Shown here: one piece after another, positions 34,833 through 43,537 of the stretch
Position numbering within the stretch: position 1 is the first letter of the stretch
Layout of the letters: each line of letters starts with the position of its first letter
Source: Streptomyces sp. NBC_01353
GTDB lineage: Bacteria; Actinomycetota; Actinomycetes; Streptomycetales; Streptomycetaceae
Direction: 5' to 3'
Assembly (NCBI RefSeq): GCF_036237275.1
Contig: NZ_CP108352.1
Location: forward strand, 6,944,001-7,008,000
DNA: 64,000 bases
Notes under the pieces: generated by a model
Seen by the model: the letters and a program-made list of their open reading frames with translations, nothing else
Told to the model about the DNA's origin: nothing
Databases searched by the model: none
Translations under genes and position numbers: made by a program

Positions 34833-37800
34833 CTAGTCCTGCCCGCCTCCGTCGTCGTCCTCGTCCAGCTCCAGTGCGTCTGGGTCGCGCAGCGGGCGCA
34901 GGGCGCCGGCGTCCGGGACGCTGGCGGTGAAGCTGTAGCGGCCGAGCAGATTCAAGTTGCGGTGCTTGAGCGGGGACAGCCGGGCGACGTCCTCGTCGCG
35001 GATCTCGTGGCCCTCGGCCCGGAGCTGAGCGACGGCTGCGTCGATGTACTTCGTCGTCCACAGGACAATCGCGTTGAGGACCAGACCGAGCGCGCCGAGC
35101 TGGTCCTCCATCCCGTCTCGGTATGCCTGGTGGATGGTGCCGCGCTTACCGTGGCACACGTCCCGGGCCAGCTTGTGGCGGGACTCCTGCACGGTGAGCT
35201 GCCGGTTCATCTGACGGCGGTAGGTGTCGTCCACCGGGTCGATCACCCGCAGCAGGTGCTCGGTCTTCGCGATCCGCCCGTACTCCGCGAACGCCGCACC
35301 CAGCGGAGTCGGGCGCCCCTCACGCCCGAACATGCGCAGCAGGTCGTAGGCGCGGACCTGGTTGGTGACCAGGGAACCCGCGACCTTCAGCATGTCCGGC
35401 CACTGCGTGATCACCTTGTTCAGGTTCACGCGGTTGCGCGCCAGGTCCTCCACCGCGCCGTATGTTCCAGCCTCGACGCCGGGCATCGTGGCCCGCCAGA
35501 ACCGCTGGTCGTCCAGGTCGCGGAACCGCGGGCTGAAGTTGTAGCCCAGAATCTTGAACAGGCCGAACACCATGTCGGAGTACGAGGCGTTGTCGGTCGC
35601 CACCATCTCCGGCTTCACCCCGCCGTCCAGGTTCAGCAGCGCATCCAGGATGTGCAGGGAGTCGCGCGGGGTGCCGGGGACGACCATCTGCCCGATGCCC
35701 GCGACCTGGTCGTTGACGGCGTTGAGCCAGGTGATGCCCCGCTTGAACCCGAAGTACTTCGGCGACGGGCGGCGTTGATGGTGCGCACCGGCACCTGGAA
35801 GCGCAGCCCGTCCACGGAGGCGAGCAGCCCGTCGCCCCAGTAACGCACGATCGGGATGCCGGCCTGGGGGGCGATCAGCCGCGCGTTCGCCGCGGTGACC
35901 GTGTCGGCGCGCAGGTCGGGCCCGGCTCGTGCACGTCGACCAGTACTAGGGTCAGGGCCTCGTAGCCGGGGTTCACCACCGGGGCCAGGCCGATGTTGCA
36001 CGCCTCCGACACCAGCAGCGCGACCACCGAGGTGGGCAGGTCCTTCATCCGGGTGGTGCCGTCGCCGAGGTGGACGAAGGAGTCGAGGAACCCGGTCCAG
36101 GCGTTCACCTCGAACAAAAGGTCCGGCAGGTCGATCTTCGGGAGCATCTTCTCGACCCGCTGGCGCAGCCAGGTCAGGGACTTCGGCTCGCCGAGCGCGC
36201 CGAGCTTGTCGACATTCAGCTTCACCCGCCCGTCGTCCTGCACATCGATGGAGACCTTCGCCGCCGGTCCCGCCTCCTGAAGGCGTTCGGCGAGCTGCTT
36301 CCACCCGGCGTCCAGGCCGCGCACCAGCTCCGCCAGGTGCTCCTCCACGGGCATGTCCAGGCTCAGGGCCGCTAGGACGTCCTCCTCGACCGCGTCCCAG
36401 TCGGGCCCGTCCAGCAGGCGGGCCCGCGGGTTGGACCAGCGGTGCGAGGGCGAGGCGAAGACGTCGCGGTTGTTCAGGGCCCGGTGCAGCTGCTCCAGCA
36501 CGCACACCACTTACGCGTCCCGGTCCACCGCGCCCTGCGGCAGACCGGGGTTGGCATACACCGCCTTGCGCCACGCGGGCGGCACGAGCTTGTCGTCCAC
36601 CTCGCGCGGCAGCAGCGGCTTGACCCCCACCTTCCGCCGCGCCAACGCCGGAAGGCCGCGCACCCCGGCCAGGACCCGCTTGCCCGCGCTCGCCGCGTCC
36701 AGCGCCTTCGACTCACCCAGCAACGCGAGGAACGGGCGCACCGTGGCGTACCGGGTCGCGAGCGCGGCCCGCATGGCGACCTCGGCCGAGTTCTCGTCCT
36801 CGGGCACCAGCGAGACCACCGTGGCCGCTGCGGTCATCACGGCGGCGCGCGGGGCGACTTCCTCCACCGCCGCCCACAGCGCGGCCACGTCCAGGTCCGC
36901 CTCCTGCTCCTCGAACAGCTCCAGCTCCTCGAACAGCACCTTCGCCGCCCGCGCGAGCACCCGTGACGCCTTCTCCAACTGCGGCAGCGTCGACAGCCGC
37001 TCCTTCTCCGTCTTGCGCTTCGCCGTGTTCAGCAGGCGGGTGGCCATCAGGACCTGGAACAGGTCCAGGGCCTCATCGATTGCCTTCGCCTCCAGGTGCC
37101 GCATCACCGCGGTGAGCATCGCCGTGCGCTTCGGTTCCGCCGCCCGCTCCAGCAGCGGCGCCTTCGACCCCAGCGCGTACCGGGCCAGCGCCGCCATCCG
37201 GTTCGGCGGGATCTGCGACAGCCTCAGCCTGCCGAGCCGGTACGCGCCGATCTCGTCCACCCGCTCCAGCGCGCGGGCGAACGCCGTGCCCGTCGTCCGC
37301 GTCGGCGGCCGGCGCAGCCGCTCCAGCTCCGAGAACCGCGAGCCCTCCGGCGTCTTCAGCGTCGCCACCAGATCCCCGGGCAGCGCCGGGTCCGCGCGGC
37401 GGGCAGCGCCCGCGACGGTGGCGTGCAGCCGCTTCTCCGCGACCGTCCGCGCCTCCGACACCTGCCGGGCCAGCACGGACACCCCGGACAGCAGGACCCG
37501 GTGACGGCGCAGCCAGCCCACCGCGTGGTCGAAGAGCGCCTTCGGGCCCTCAGCGTGCGTCCATGCCCGCCCGTGCAGGAACGTACGGAACCGCCGGCCC
37601 CACTCGGCGTCCTCGTAGGGGTGGTAGCCGTAGGCGTCCCGGATCTCCCACGCGTGGTCGTACAGCGTCTGGCGCCGCTCGGTGTACCGCTTGACCACCG
37701 ACGGGTTCTCGATGCCGAGCTGCACGGCCAGGTGCTCGATCACTGGCCACGGCACCGCGAGCGGGTCCTCCAGGAACAGGCCGACGTACCGCACCGTGCA

Positions 37801-37968
37801 CATCTGGAGCGCGAACCCGAGCCGGTGATGCTCCGTCCGCCGCAGGGCGATCAGGTCCCGGTCCACGTCGTCCAGGAAGAAGAACCGCTCCAGCTCGGGC
37901 CTCGTCGGCTCCTCAGCGAACGTCCCGTACGCCTCGGCCTGCTCATCACTCAGAAATTCCACCGGCAC
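34833..37968 (-). pseudogene. tnpA: Tn3-family transposase with one stop codon and two frameshifts
   Basis: The intact product would be about 1,045 residues. The N-terminal 485 residues start 'MPVEFLSDEQAEAYGTFAEE' at 37968 and end at a TAA (36511-36513) where 'RDAYVVCVLEQ' would be expected, so a Tyr codon has become stop. The frame continues from 36510 ('VCVLEQLHRALNNRDVFASP') to about 35930, where it shifts before 'DLRADTVTAANARLIAPQAG'. A second shift near 35775 leads to 'PKYFGFKRGITWLNAVNDQ' and the DDE-containing end ('ATDNASYSDMVFGLFKILGY', 'PRFRDLDDQRFWRA', 'ALGLVLNAIVLWTTKYID'). The element is therefore probably unable to move by itself. Confidence 0.92.
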
Positions 37969-38056
37969 GAGCCGGACCGTAGCCAGGCCCGGACCAGGCC
38001 CGGAGGCGTTTCACCGAACCCCAGCAGCGAAGTGGATCACTGTGCTAGACGACCAT

Positions 38057-38094
38057 GATCGTTCTCACCGATAACCGCTGTACCGATGTTCCCC
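38057..38094 (-). repeat. Right terminal inverted repeat of the Tn3-family element
   Basis: 38 bp, exact reverse complement of 30030-30067. It ends ...GATGTTCCCC next to the monooxygenase remnant. Confidence 0.95.
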
Positions 38095-38373
38095 GAGGCC
38101 GGAGGTGGGCTCGGCGGGCCACCCGACCGTGCTCAGCGGGCCGGTCCACGGCGAGATCCCCTCGACATCCCGGTCACGGACGACGACGGCTGGCCGCTCG
38201 AGGAACGCGGCGTGGTGCCCTCGTCGCCCGGGCTGTACTTCGTCGGCCTGGCCTTCCAGTACGCCTTCGCATCGATGCTCGTCGGAGGCGCCGGCCGGGA
38301 CGCGGAGTACGTGGTCCGGCACCTCGCGGGAGACGCCGTGCACCACCGGCCGAAGGCGAAGGTCCTGGCGTAG
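38095..38373 (+). pseudogene. Flavin-containing monooxygenase, 3' part, internally deleted and frameshifted
   Basis: After the transposon end, 'GSAGHPTVLSGPVHGEIP' (38107-38157) continues the 5' part of the gene. One base is then missing and the next frame reads 'LDIPVTDDDGWPLEERGVVP' and 'SSPGLYFVGLAFQYAFASML', the normal C-terminus, ending at 38373. Normal family members have about 150 residues between these two blocks, so an internal deletion exists in addition to the insertion. This gene is dead by at least two events. Confidence 0.78.
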
Positions 38374-38382
38374 GGGTGCTTC

Positions 38383-38775
38383 GTGGACACGACGACGGAC
38401 ACGACGACACCCCGGCGCCGCGTGCGCGAGCACCTGGCGCGGGCGCGGTGGCACCGGGCCGGCGGTCGCTACGCGGAGGCCGAGCGAGCGCTGCGGGCAG
38501 CCCTCCGGCTCGCGCGGGGCACGGCCGGTCCCGCCTCGGCCGATGCGGCGTCCGCCCTGGGCATCCTGCTCGAAGCGCTGGGCCGACCCGCCGAGGCGGA
38601 AGAGGCCCTGCGTCACGCGGTGCACCTCTACGAACGCGCCTACGGCCCCGACGACCCGCGTCTCGCTCCGCCGCTGAACGCCCTGGGCGCCGTCCTGCAC
38701 CTGCGTGGCGACCTGACCGAGGCGGAGCGGCTCTACCAACGGGTCGTCGACATCGTGCGCCGCACGGCGACCTGA
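38383..38775 (+). CDS. Small TPR protein
   Basis: A 130-residue protein starting at GTG. It consists of three tetratricopeptide-like helical pairs ('ARWHRAGGRYAEAERALRAA', 'ALGILLEALGRPAEAEEALR', 'ALGAVLHLRGDLTEAERLYQ'). Such short TPR proteins act as protein-protein adaptors. It begins 10 bases after the dead monooxygenase frame and may once have been cotranscribed with it. Function unknown. Confidence 0.75.
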   Translation: MDTTTDTTTPRRRVREHLARARWHRAGGRYAEAERALRAALRLARGTAGPASADAASALGILLEALGRPAEAEEALRHAVHLYERAYGPDDPRLAPPLNALGAVLHLRGDLTEAERLYQRVVDIVRRTAT

Positions 38776-38991
38776 GGCCGAGGGGGCGCACCCGTGCGGG
38801 ATTGCGCCTTCTGTGCGGGTGGCGGACGGGTGGCGCGCCACGGCGCGCCGGGGGTGCTCACTCCTTCGGGTGAGATGTCCGGTCGCTGTTCCCCCGTGCC
38901 CCGTGCGGTCGGCAGAATCGACGCGGCCACAGGGGCGGGCCTGTGTGCCGCAGGGCCTTCGGGCGCTGCAGGGCCTCAGGAAGGGCCGTGC

Positions 38992-40068
38992 ATGATCCGT
39001 ACCAGGACGTTGCTCTCCTACGACTCCCGGCTGCGCCGGCTGGGACCACTCGCCCTTCCCACCCTCTGGGGTGCCGTGGCCGTGACCTGGAAACTCGGCT
39101 GTCCACTGGCCCAGCAACCGGGCTTGCCCATGCGCATCGCGACCAGCGTGCTCTTCTTCACTGTCGGCACCGGGCTGATCCTCGGCATCCGCCGCGGACT
39201 CTCGCGCGAGCTGGAGCGGATGCGGGCCATCGCGCACGCCACCCAGCGCGTGCTGCTGCGCCCTCCGGGGCCCCGGCTCGACGGTCTGTCCGTCGCCGCC
39301 GGCCAGCTCTCCGCCTCACGGGGCGCGACCGTCGGCGGGGATCTGTACGAGGCGGTGGCCACGCCCTACGGCGTACGGGTCGTCATCGGGGACGTCCGGG
39401 GTCATGGGCTCGCCGCCCTCGGCGCCGTGGTCGCCGTGCTCGGCAGCTTCCGCGAGGCCGCTCACGACGAGCCCGAACTCGGCGGCGTCCTGCGCCGACT
39501 CGACCGGGCACTCGGCAGACATCTGCGCGAGCGGGCCCGCGACGAGCACCCGGCGGTCTGTGCCGGACGTGAGCCGGAGCATCCCGCGGCCGAGGAGTTC
39601 GTCACCGTGCTGCTCCTGGAGATCCGTCCGGACGGGGAGGTGCACGCGCTCAACTGCGGGCACCCCTGCCCGTACCGCCTCGGTCACCGGGTGGAGCCCG
39701 TTCCCGTCGGCGACCCGCTCCCGCCGCTCGGTGCCTTCCCGTTGCCGGCCGATCTCTCCCCGTACCCCTGCACCCGGCTCCTGCCGGGCGAGGCGCTCTT
39801 CCTGCACACCGACGGTGCCGAGGACGCCCGTGACGGGGCCGGCCGCTTCTTCTCCCTCGAAGCGGTCCTGGCCGAGGCCGCCCGTGACGCGTCCGTCTCG
39901 CCCGCCGCGCTCGTCCACCGGGTGCACACCGCTCTCCTGCGGCACACCCGCGGCAGACTCGCCGACGACGTCGCCCTGTTGGTCGTCCGCAACGACCGGA
40001 TGCGGGTCCCGGCGCAGCCCGCCGAACCCGGGCTGCGCCGTACCCGACCTGCGCCCTCCCCTCACTAG
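38992..40068 (+). CDS. Membrane PP2C-type (SpoIIE) serine/threonine phosphatase
   Basis: A 358-residue protein from the ATG at 38992 behind AGGAAGG. Two membrane helices lie at about residues 18-60. The SpoIIE-like PP2C domain starts near 'SVAAGQLSASRGATVGGDLY' and continues with 'VVIGDVRGHGLAALG', 'FVTVLLLEIRPDGEVHALNC', 'GEALFLHTDGAEDARDGAGR' and 'DDVALLVV', which supply the metal-binding Asp residues. These phosphatases usually act on anti-sigma-factor antagonists in stress signalling. A partner is not present nearby. Confidence 0.9.
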   Translation: MIRTRTLLSYDSRLRRLGPLALPTLWGAVAVTWKLGCPLAQQPGLPMRIATSVLFFTVGTGLILGIRRGLSRELERMRAIAHATQRVLLRPPGPRLDGLSVAAGQLSASRGATVGGDLYEAVATPYGVRVVIGDVRGHGLAALGAVVAVLGSFREAAHDEPELGGVLRRLDRALGRHLRERARDEHPAVCAGREPEHPAAEEFVTVLLLEIRPDGEVHALNCGHPCPYRLGHRVEPVPVGDPLPPLGAFPLPADLSPYPCTRLLPGEALFLHTDGAEDARDGAGRFFSLEAVLAEAARDASVSPAALVHRVHTALLRHTRGRLADDVALLVVRNDRMRVPAQPAEPGLRRTRPAPSPH

Positions 40069-40090
40069 TGAGCGATGGGACATGAGGCCG

Positions 40091-40143
40091 GCGCCACCCG
40101 CACTGCCACGGAGTGTCGGGCAGATCGGCAGGGCGGGTGGCGC
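40091..40143 (+). terminator. Probable terminator after the PP2C gene
   Basis: GCGCCACCCGC (40091-40101) pairs with GCGGGTGGCGC (40133-40143), with further pairing inside the loop. It begins 22 bases after the stop codon. Confidence 0.55.
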
Positions 40144-40316
40144 GGAGGGGCCGCCGCACTGTACGAGGGGGAGCCGGCGGCCCGGTCGCCTTGCGGCGAG
40201 GCGCTCAGTCAACCGGCCCGGACGCAGCCGCGGCAGAGTGCACGGACCGGAAGAACAAGCACTTCGTTCACACCCCGTGCGAACCACCCGCGGCTACGCT
40301 GGGCGTGCCCGCGGAC
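40144..40316. other. Non-coding spacer
   Basis: This stretch between the terminator and the small inverted-repeat element holds short Pro/Arg-rich frames only. It probably includes the original promoter of the XRE/TPR gene, but no -10/-35 pair is convincing. Confidence 0.4.
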
Positions 40317-40482
40317 CTAGGGGGTGTCTTGTGGCTCATGCCGGGCTCACGACGTCTGGCACGCACGCTTGCCGCGTTGTCGTCAGTCGCCAACGCTCCG
40401 CGTTGGCTCCCTCCTCCGCCTTGCGATCGCACGCACCAGACGCCGCTCGCTGATCCGGCCTGATCCACAAGACACCCCCTAG
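40317..40482. mobile_element. 166-bp MITE-like element
   Basis: The ends CTAGGGGGTGTCTTGTGG (40317-40334) and CCACAAGACACCCCCTAG (40465-40482) are perfect 18-bp inverted repeats. The outermost CTAG may be a duplicated target. The inside has no gene. The GGTGTCTTGT end resembles insertion-sequence termini I recall from Streptomyces IS5-type elements. It ends 16 bases before the start codon of the next gene, just before its ribosome-binding site. Confidence 0.82.
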
Positions 40483-40498
40483 CCACCCGGAGGGGCTC

Positions 40499-41839
40499 AT
40501 GCAGCCCAACACCCTGCTCGACGCCCTGCTCGACGAGGCTGGCATCTCCCACGCCGGACTGGCCGCCCATGTGAACCAGGCGGGCCGCTCCCGTGGTCTC
40601 GCCCTGCGGTACGAACACACGGCCGTCGCCCGCTGGTTGAAGGGGCAGCGGCCACGCGGACAGGTCCCCGACCTGATCTGCGAGGTGCTGGCCGCGCGGC
40701 TGCACCGGGCGGTCACCCTCGACGACGTCGGCCTGGGCGTGCCGGGCGGCGGAGCCCTCGCGCACGGTTCGCCGCTCTCGGGGTTCGTCGAGCGGGCCAC
40801 CGCCCTCTGGCGCTCCGACGAGCAGCAGCGGCCGCACATACTCGGCGCGCAGGCCGTCACGGGCACTCCGGCCGTGATGCCGGTCTGGGAGTGGGAGAAC
40901 CCGCCGGAGGACGCCGACGTGTCCCGTGACGGCCGGACCCGGGTGTCGATGGCCGACGTCACGATGCTCGGCGCCGCCCGGGCGCACTACGAGCATATGT
41001 ACCGCAAGGCCGGCGGCATCGCGACGCGCATGCGGATCGTGGGCTTCCTCAACGCCGAGACCGCGCCGCTGCTTCGGGGCGCGTACAGCGACGGTCTGGG
41101 CCGCCGGCTGCACCGCGCCACGGGCGCTCTGGTGGCGGTGGCCGGCATCTGCGCCTACGACTCCGACGCGCACGGACTCGCCCAGCGCTACTTCCATCAG
41201 GCGCTGCGGCTCGCGAAGGCGAGCGGGGACCGCGGCCTCGGCGCCTATGTGATCGCCCTGCTCGTCAACCAGTCGCTGTTCATGGGGGAGTACCGGCAGG
41301 CGGTGGCGTTCGCCGAGGCGGCGCTGCGGGCGGCCGGGCGGCAGATCACCCCCGCGCTCGCCGCCGATCTCTCCGCGATGCAGGCGAAGGCGTACGCCCA
41401 TCTCGGCGACGGGGCGGCCGCGTTGACCTGCATCAGACGGGCGGAGGCGGAGGCGGAGCGGATCTCCTTCGGGCACGAGCCGGCCGAGACGGGCTATGTG
41501 CAGCCGGGGCTCGTCAATGTGCAGGTCGCCGAGGCGCTGCTCAGTCTGGGTGATCTTCCGGGGGCGCGGGAGCATGCGCGGGCAGCCGTGGAGACGCCGG
41601 CGCACGACCGGGGCAGGGTGCACCGGTTGGCGATGCTGTGCCAGATCGAGCTGCGGCAGGGCGAGGCCGACGAGGCGGCGCGGACGGCCGTGGAGATGAC
41701 CGAGCGGGCGCGCGGCATGGAGTCGCAGCGGCTGCGTGACCGGCTGCGGCTCGTACGGGAACATCTGCTGGCGAGCGACTGCGGGGACGCGCGTGAGGCG
41801 GCCGAACTCATCGACGGAGCGTTGCGCGTTCCCCTGTGA
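40499..41839 (+). CDS. XRE-like helix-turn-helix protein with TPR domain
   Basis: A 446-residue protein. The N-terminal 80 residues hold an atypical helix-turn-helix ('MQPNTLLDALLDEAGISHAG', 'YEHTAVARWLKGQRPRGQVP'). The remainder is helical with TPR-like repeats ('GALVAVAGICAYDSDAHGLA', 'AYVIALLVNQSLFMGEYRQA', 'QAKAYAHLGDGAAALTCIRR'). This architecture is typical of Streptomyces regulators that respond to peptides or partners, some of which affect development. A GGAGGGG site precedes the ATG. The mobile element ends just upstream, so the present promoter may lie in or beyond it. Regulon unknown. Confidence 0.8.
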   Translation: MQPNTLLDALLDEAGISHAGLAAHVNQAGRSRGLALRYEHTAVARWLKGQRPRGQVPDLICEVLAARLHRAVTLDDVGLGVPGGGALAHGSPLSGFVERATALWRSDEQQRPHILGAQAVTGTPAVMPVWEWENPPEDADVSRDGRTRVSMADVTMLGAARAHYEHMYRKAGGIATRMRIVGFLNAETAPLLRGAYSDGLGRRLHRATGALVAVAGICAYDSDAHGLAQRYFHQALRLAKASGDRGLGAYVIALLVNQSLFMGEYRQAVAFAEAALRAAGRQITPALAADLSAMQAKAYAHLGDGAAALTCIRRAEAEAERISFGHEPAETGYVQPGLVNVQVAEALLSLGDLPGAREHARAAVETPAHDRGRVHRLAMLCQIELRQGEADEAARTAVEMTERARGMESQRLRDRLRLVREHLLASDCGDAREAAELIDGALRVPL

Positions 41840-41890
41840 GCCTCGGACTGCTGCCATATTGCCACCGACCAATCGGAAGGTGGCAGAAAC

Positions 41891-42421
41891 GTGCAGTGGA
41901 CGAAACTGAGCGAACAACCTGTCTATGAGAACCGCTGGTTCCGGGTGAACCTCGCGGACGTCGAACTCCCGGACGGCCGCCACCTCGACCACTATCTGAT
42001 CCGGCTCCGCCCGGTCGCCGTCGCGACCGCCGTCAACGAGGCCAACGAAGTCCTCATGCTCTGGCGGCACCGCTTCATCACCGACAGCTGGGGCTGGGAG
42101 CTGGCCGCCGGTGTCGTGGAGGACGGCGAGGACCTGGTGACGGCCGCGGCCCGCGAGATGGAGGAGGAGACGGGTTGGCGCCCGGGACCCCTGCGCCATC
42201 TCCTCACCGTCGAGCCGTCCAACGGCCTCACCGACGCCCGGCACCACCTCTACTGGACCGAGGAGGCCACGTACATCGGCCCGCCCGAGGACGACTTCGA
42301 GTCCTCGCGACGTGAGTGGATACCGCTCAAACTGGTCCCCGACATGATCGGACGGGGCGAGATTCCGGCCGCCAACATGGCCGCGGGGCTGCTGATGCTG
42401 CACCATCTGCGGCTCGGCTGA
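41891..42421 (+). CDS. NUDIX hydrolase
   Basis: A 176-residue protein starting at GTG behind GGAAGG. The Nudix box is complete: 'GVVEDGEDLVTAAAREMEEE' then 'TGW', giving the G-x5-E-x7-R-E-x2-E-E-x-G pattern that binds Mg2+. The N-terminal 'ENRWFRVNLADVELPDGRHL' is like ADP-ribose pyrophosphatases. It hydrolyses a nucleoside diphosphate linked to another group; the substrate is not determined. It follows the XRE/TPR gene by 51 bases and may share its transcript. Confidence 0.92.
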   Translation: MQWTKLSEQPVYENRWFRVNLADVELPDGRHLDHYLIRLRPVAVATAVNEANEVLMLWRHRFITDSWGWELAAGVVEDGEDLVTAAAREMEEETGWRPGPLRHLLTVEPSNGLTDARHHLYWTEEATYIGPPEDDFESSRREWIPLKLVPDMIGRGEIPAANMAAGLLMLHHLRLG

Positions 42422-42459
42422 CCGTGCCGGCCCGGCCGACGGCACCGTAGAGCGCCGAA

Positions 42460-42489
42460 CGGCCCGTACCTGTGCGGGTGTACGGGCCG
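42460..42489. terminator. Bidirectional terminator between convergent genes
   Basis: CGGCCCGTAC (42460-42469) pairs with GTACGGGCCG (42480-42489) around a 10-nt loop, between the NUDIX and dehydrogenase gene ends. Confidence 0.8.
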
Positions 42490-42506
42490 AACGGTGATCG
42501 TGGGGC

Positions 42507-43379
42507 TCAGGGGTACGGGTAGAAGCCCGAGCCGGTCTTGCGGCCGAGCCGGCCCGCGTCCACCATCCGCTGGAGCAGCGGGGGAGCGGCGTACAGCGGC
42601 TCCTTGTACTCGGTGTACATCGAATCGGCGATCGACACGATGGTGTCCAGGCCGATCAGGTCGGCGAGCTTCAGCGGGCCCATCGGGTGGGCGCAGCCGA
42701 ACTCCATGCCGTTGTCGATGTCCTCGCGGCTCGCGATGCCCGACTCGAACATCCGGATCGCGGAGAGCAGGTACGGGACGAGCAGCGCGTTGACCACGAA
42801 GCCGGACCGGTCCTGGGCGCGGATGGCGTGCTTGCCGAGCAGCTTCTCGGCGAAGACCTGCGCACGGCTGATCGTGCCCTCGGAGGTGGTGAGGGCCGGG
42901 ATCAGCTCGACGAGCTTCTGCACCGGGGCCGGGTTGAAGAAGTGGATGCCGATGACCTGGTCGGGGCGCGAGGTCGCCACGGCCAGCTTCACCAGGGGGA
43001 TCGAGGAGGTGTTGGAGGCGAGGATCGCGTCCTGCCGGGTCACCACCTGGTCGAGCACCTGGAAGATCTCGGTCTTGACCTGCTCGTTCTCGACGACGGC
43101 CTCGATGACGAGGTCGCGGTCGGCGAACTCGCCCAGGTCGGTGGTGAAGCTGAGTCGCGCCAGCGTCGCGTCGCGCTCCTCCTCGCTGATCTTGCCGCGT
43201 TCGGCGGCCTTCGCGAGCGAGTTGTAGAGCCGCGTGCGACCGATCTCCAGCGCTTCGCCGGTGGTCTCGGCGACCTTCACCTCGAGGCCGCTGCGGGCAC
43301 ACACCTCCGCGATGCCCGCGCCCATCTGGCCGCAGCCCACCACTCCGACGCGCTCAATGTCGGCCATGGAGTCCGTCAC
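42507..43379 (-). CDS. 3-hydroxybutyryl-CoA dehydrogenase
   Basis: A 290-residue enzyme from a GTG preceded by GAAAGG (an ATG four codons later is the alternative). It has the NAD motif 'VGVVGCGQMGAGIAEVCARS', 'VIEAVVENEQVKTEIF', the catalytic 'SNTSSIPL', 'VIGIHFFNPAPVQKLVELI' with the catalytic His, and the C-terminal 'GFVVNALLVPYLLSAIRMFE' domain. It oxidises L-3-hydroxyacyl-CoA in fatty-acid or butanoyl-CoA metabolism. It is monocistronic in this window. Confidence 0.95.
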   Translation of the reverse strand: MTDSMADIERVGVVGCGQMGAGIAEVCARSGLEVKVAETTGEALEIGRTRLYNSLAKAAERGKISEEERDATLARLSFTTDLGEFADRDLVIEAVVENEQVKTEIFQVLDQVVTRQDAILASNTSSIPLVKLAVATSRPDQVIGIHFFNPAPVQKLVELIPALTTSEGTISRAQVFAEKLLGKHAIRAQDRSGFVVNALLVPYLLSAIRMFESGIASREDIDNGMEFGCAHPMGPLKLADLIGLDTIVSIADSMYTEYKEPLYAAPPLLQRMVDAGRLGRKTGSGFYPYP

Positions 43380-43537
43380 CTCGTGCCTTTCGCTCTTCTC
43401 TGGCGGCGGGCCCCGTGTGATTCCGGTGCGTCCGCCTCGACCCCACGACGTTACCGCTCATTAACCGATGATCGATCGTCCGGGGCGGGCATGATCTGCT
43501 CATGCGTGTGACGTATCCAACACCTGAGGGGTGACAT

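Larger units (their letters stand above)
30030..38094. mobile_element. Tn3-family transposon, 8,065 bp, with cargo and damaged transposition genes
   Basis: Both ends carry the same 38-bp terminal inverted repeat starting GGGGAACATCGGTACAGC, the GGGG start being typical of Tn3 elements. Inside, on the minus strand, are a serine resolvase (30072-30988) and a Tn3-type transposase (34833-37968), both broken. Cargo comprises a quinone reductase bracketed by two small inverted-repeat elements, an MFS transporter and an AraC regulator. A palindrome at 31124-31149 is a candidate resolution site. Insertion split a flavin monooxygenase gene. The expected 5-bp target duplication is not seen; instead GAGGTGGGCTCG occurs on both sides, with 7 extra bases on the right. 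Confidence 0.93.

Noticed and set aside
34833-37968. Programmed frameshifting to make the transposase
   Set aside because: One of the lesions is an in-frame TAA and two are separate shifts without slippery sequences; Tn3 transposases are not known to use this. Decay or sequencing error is simpler.
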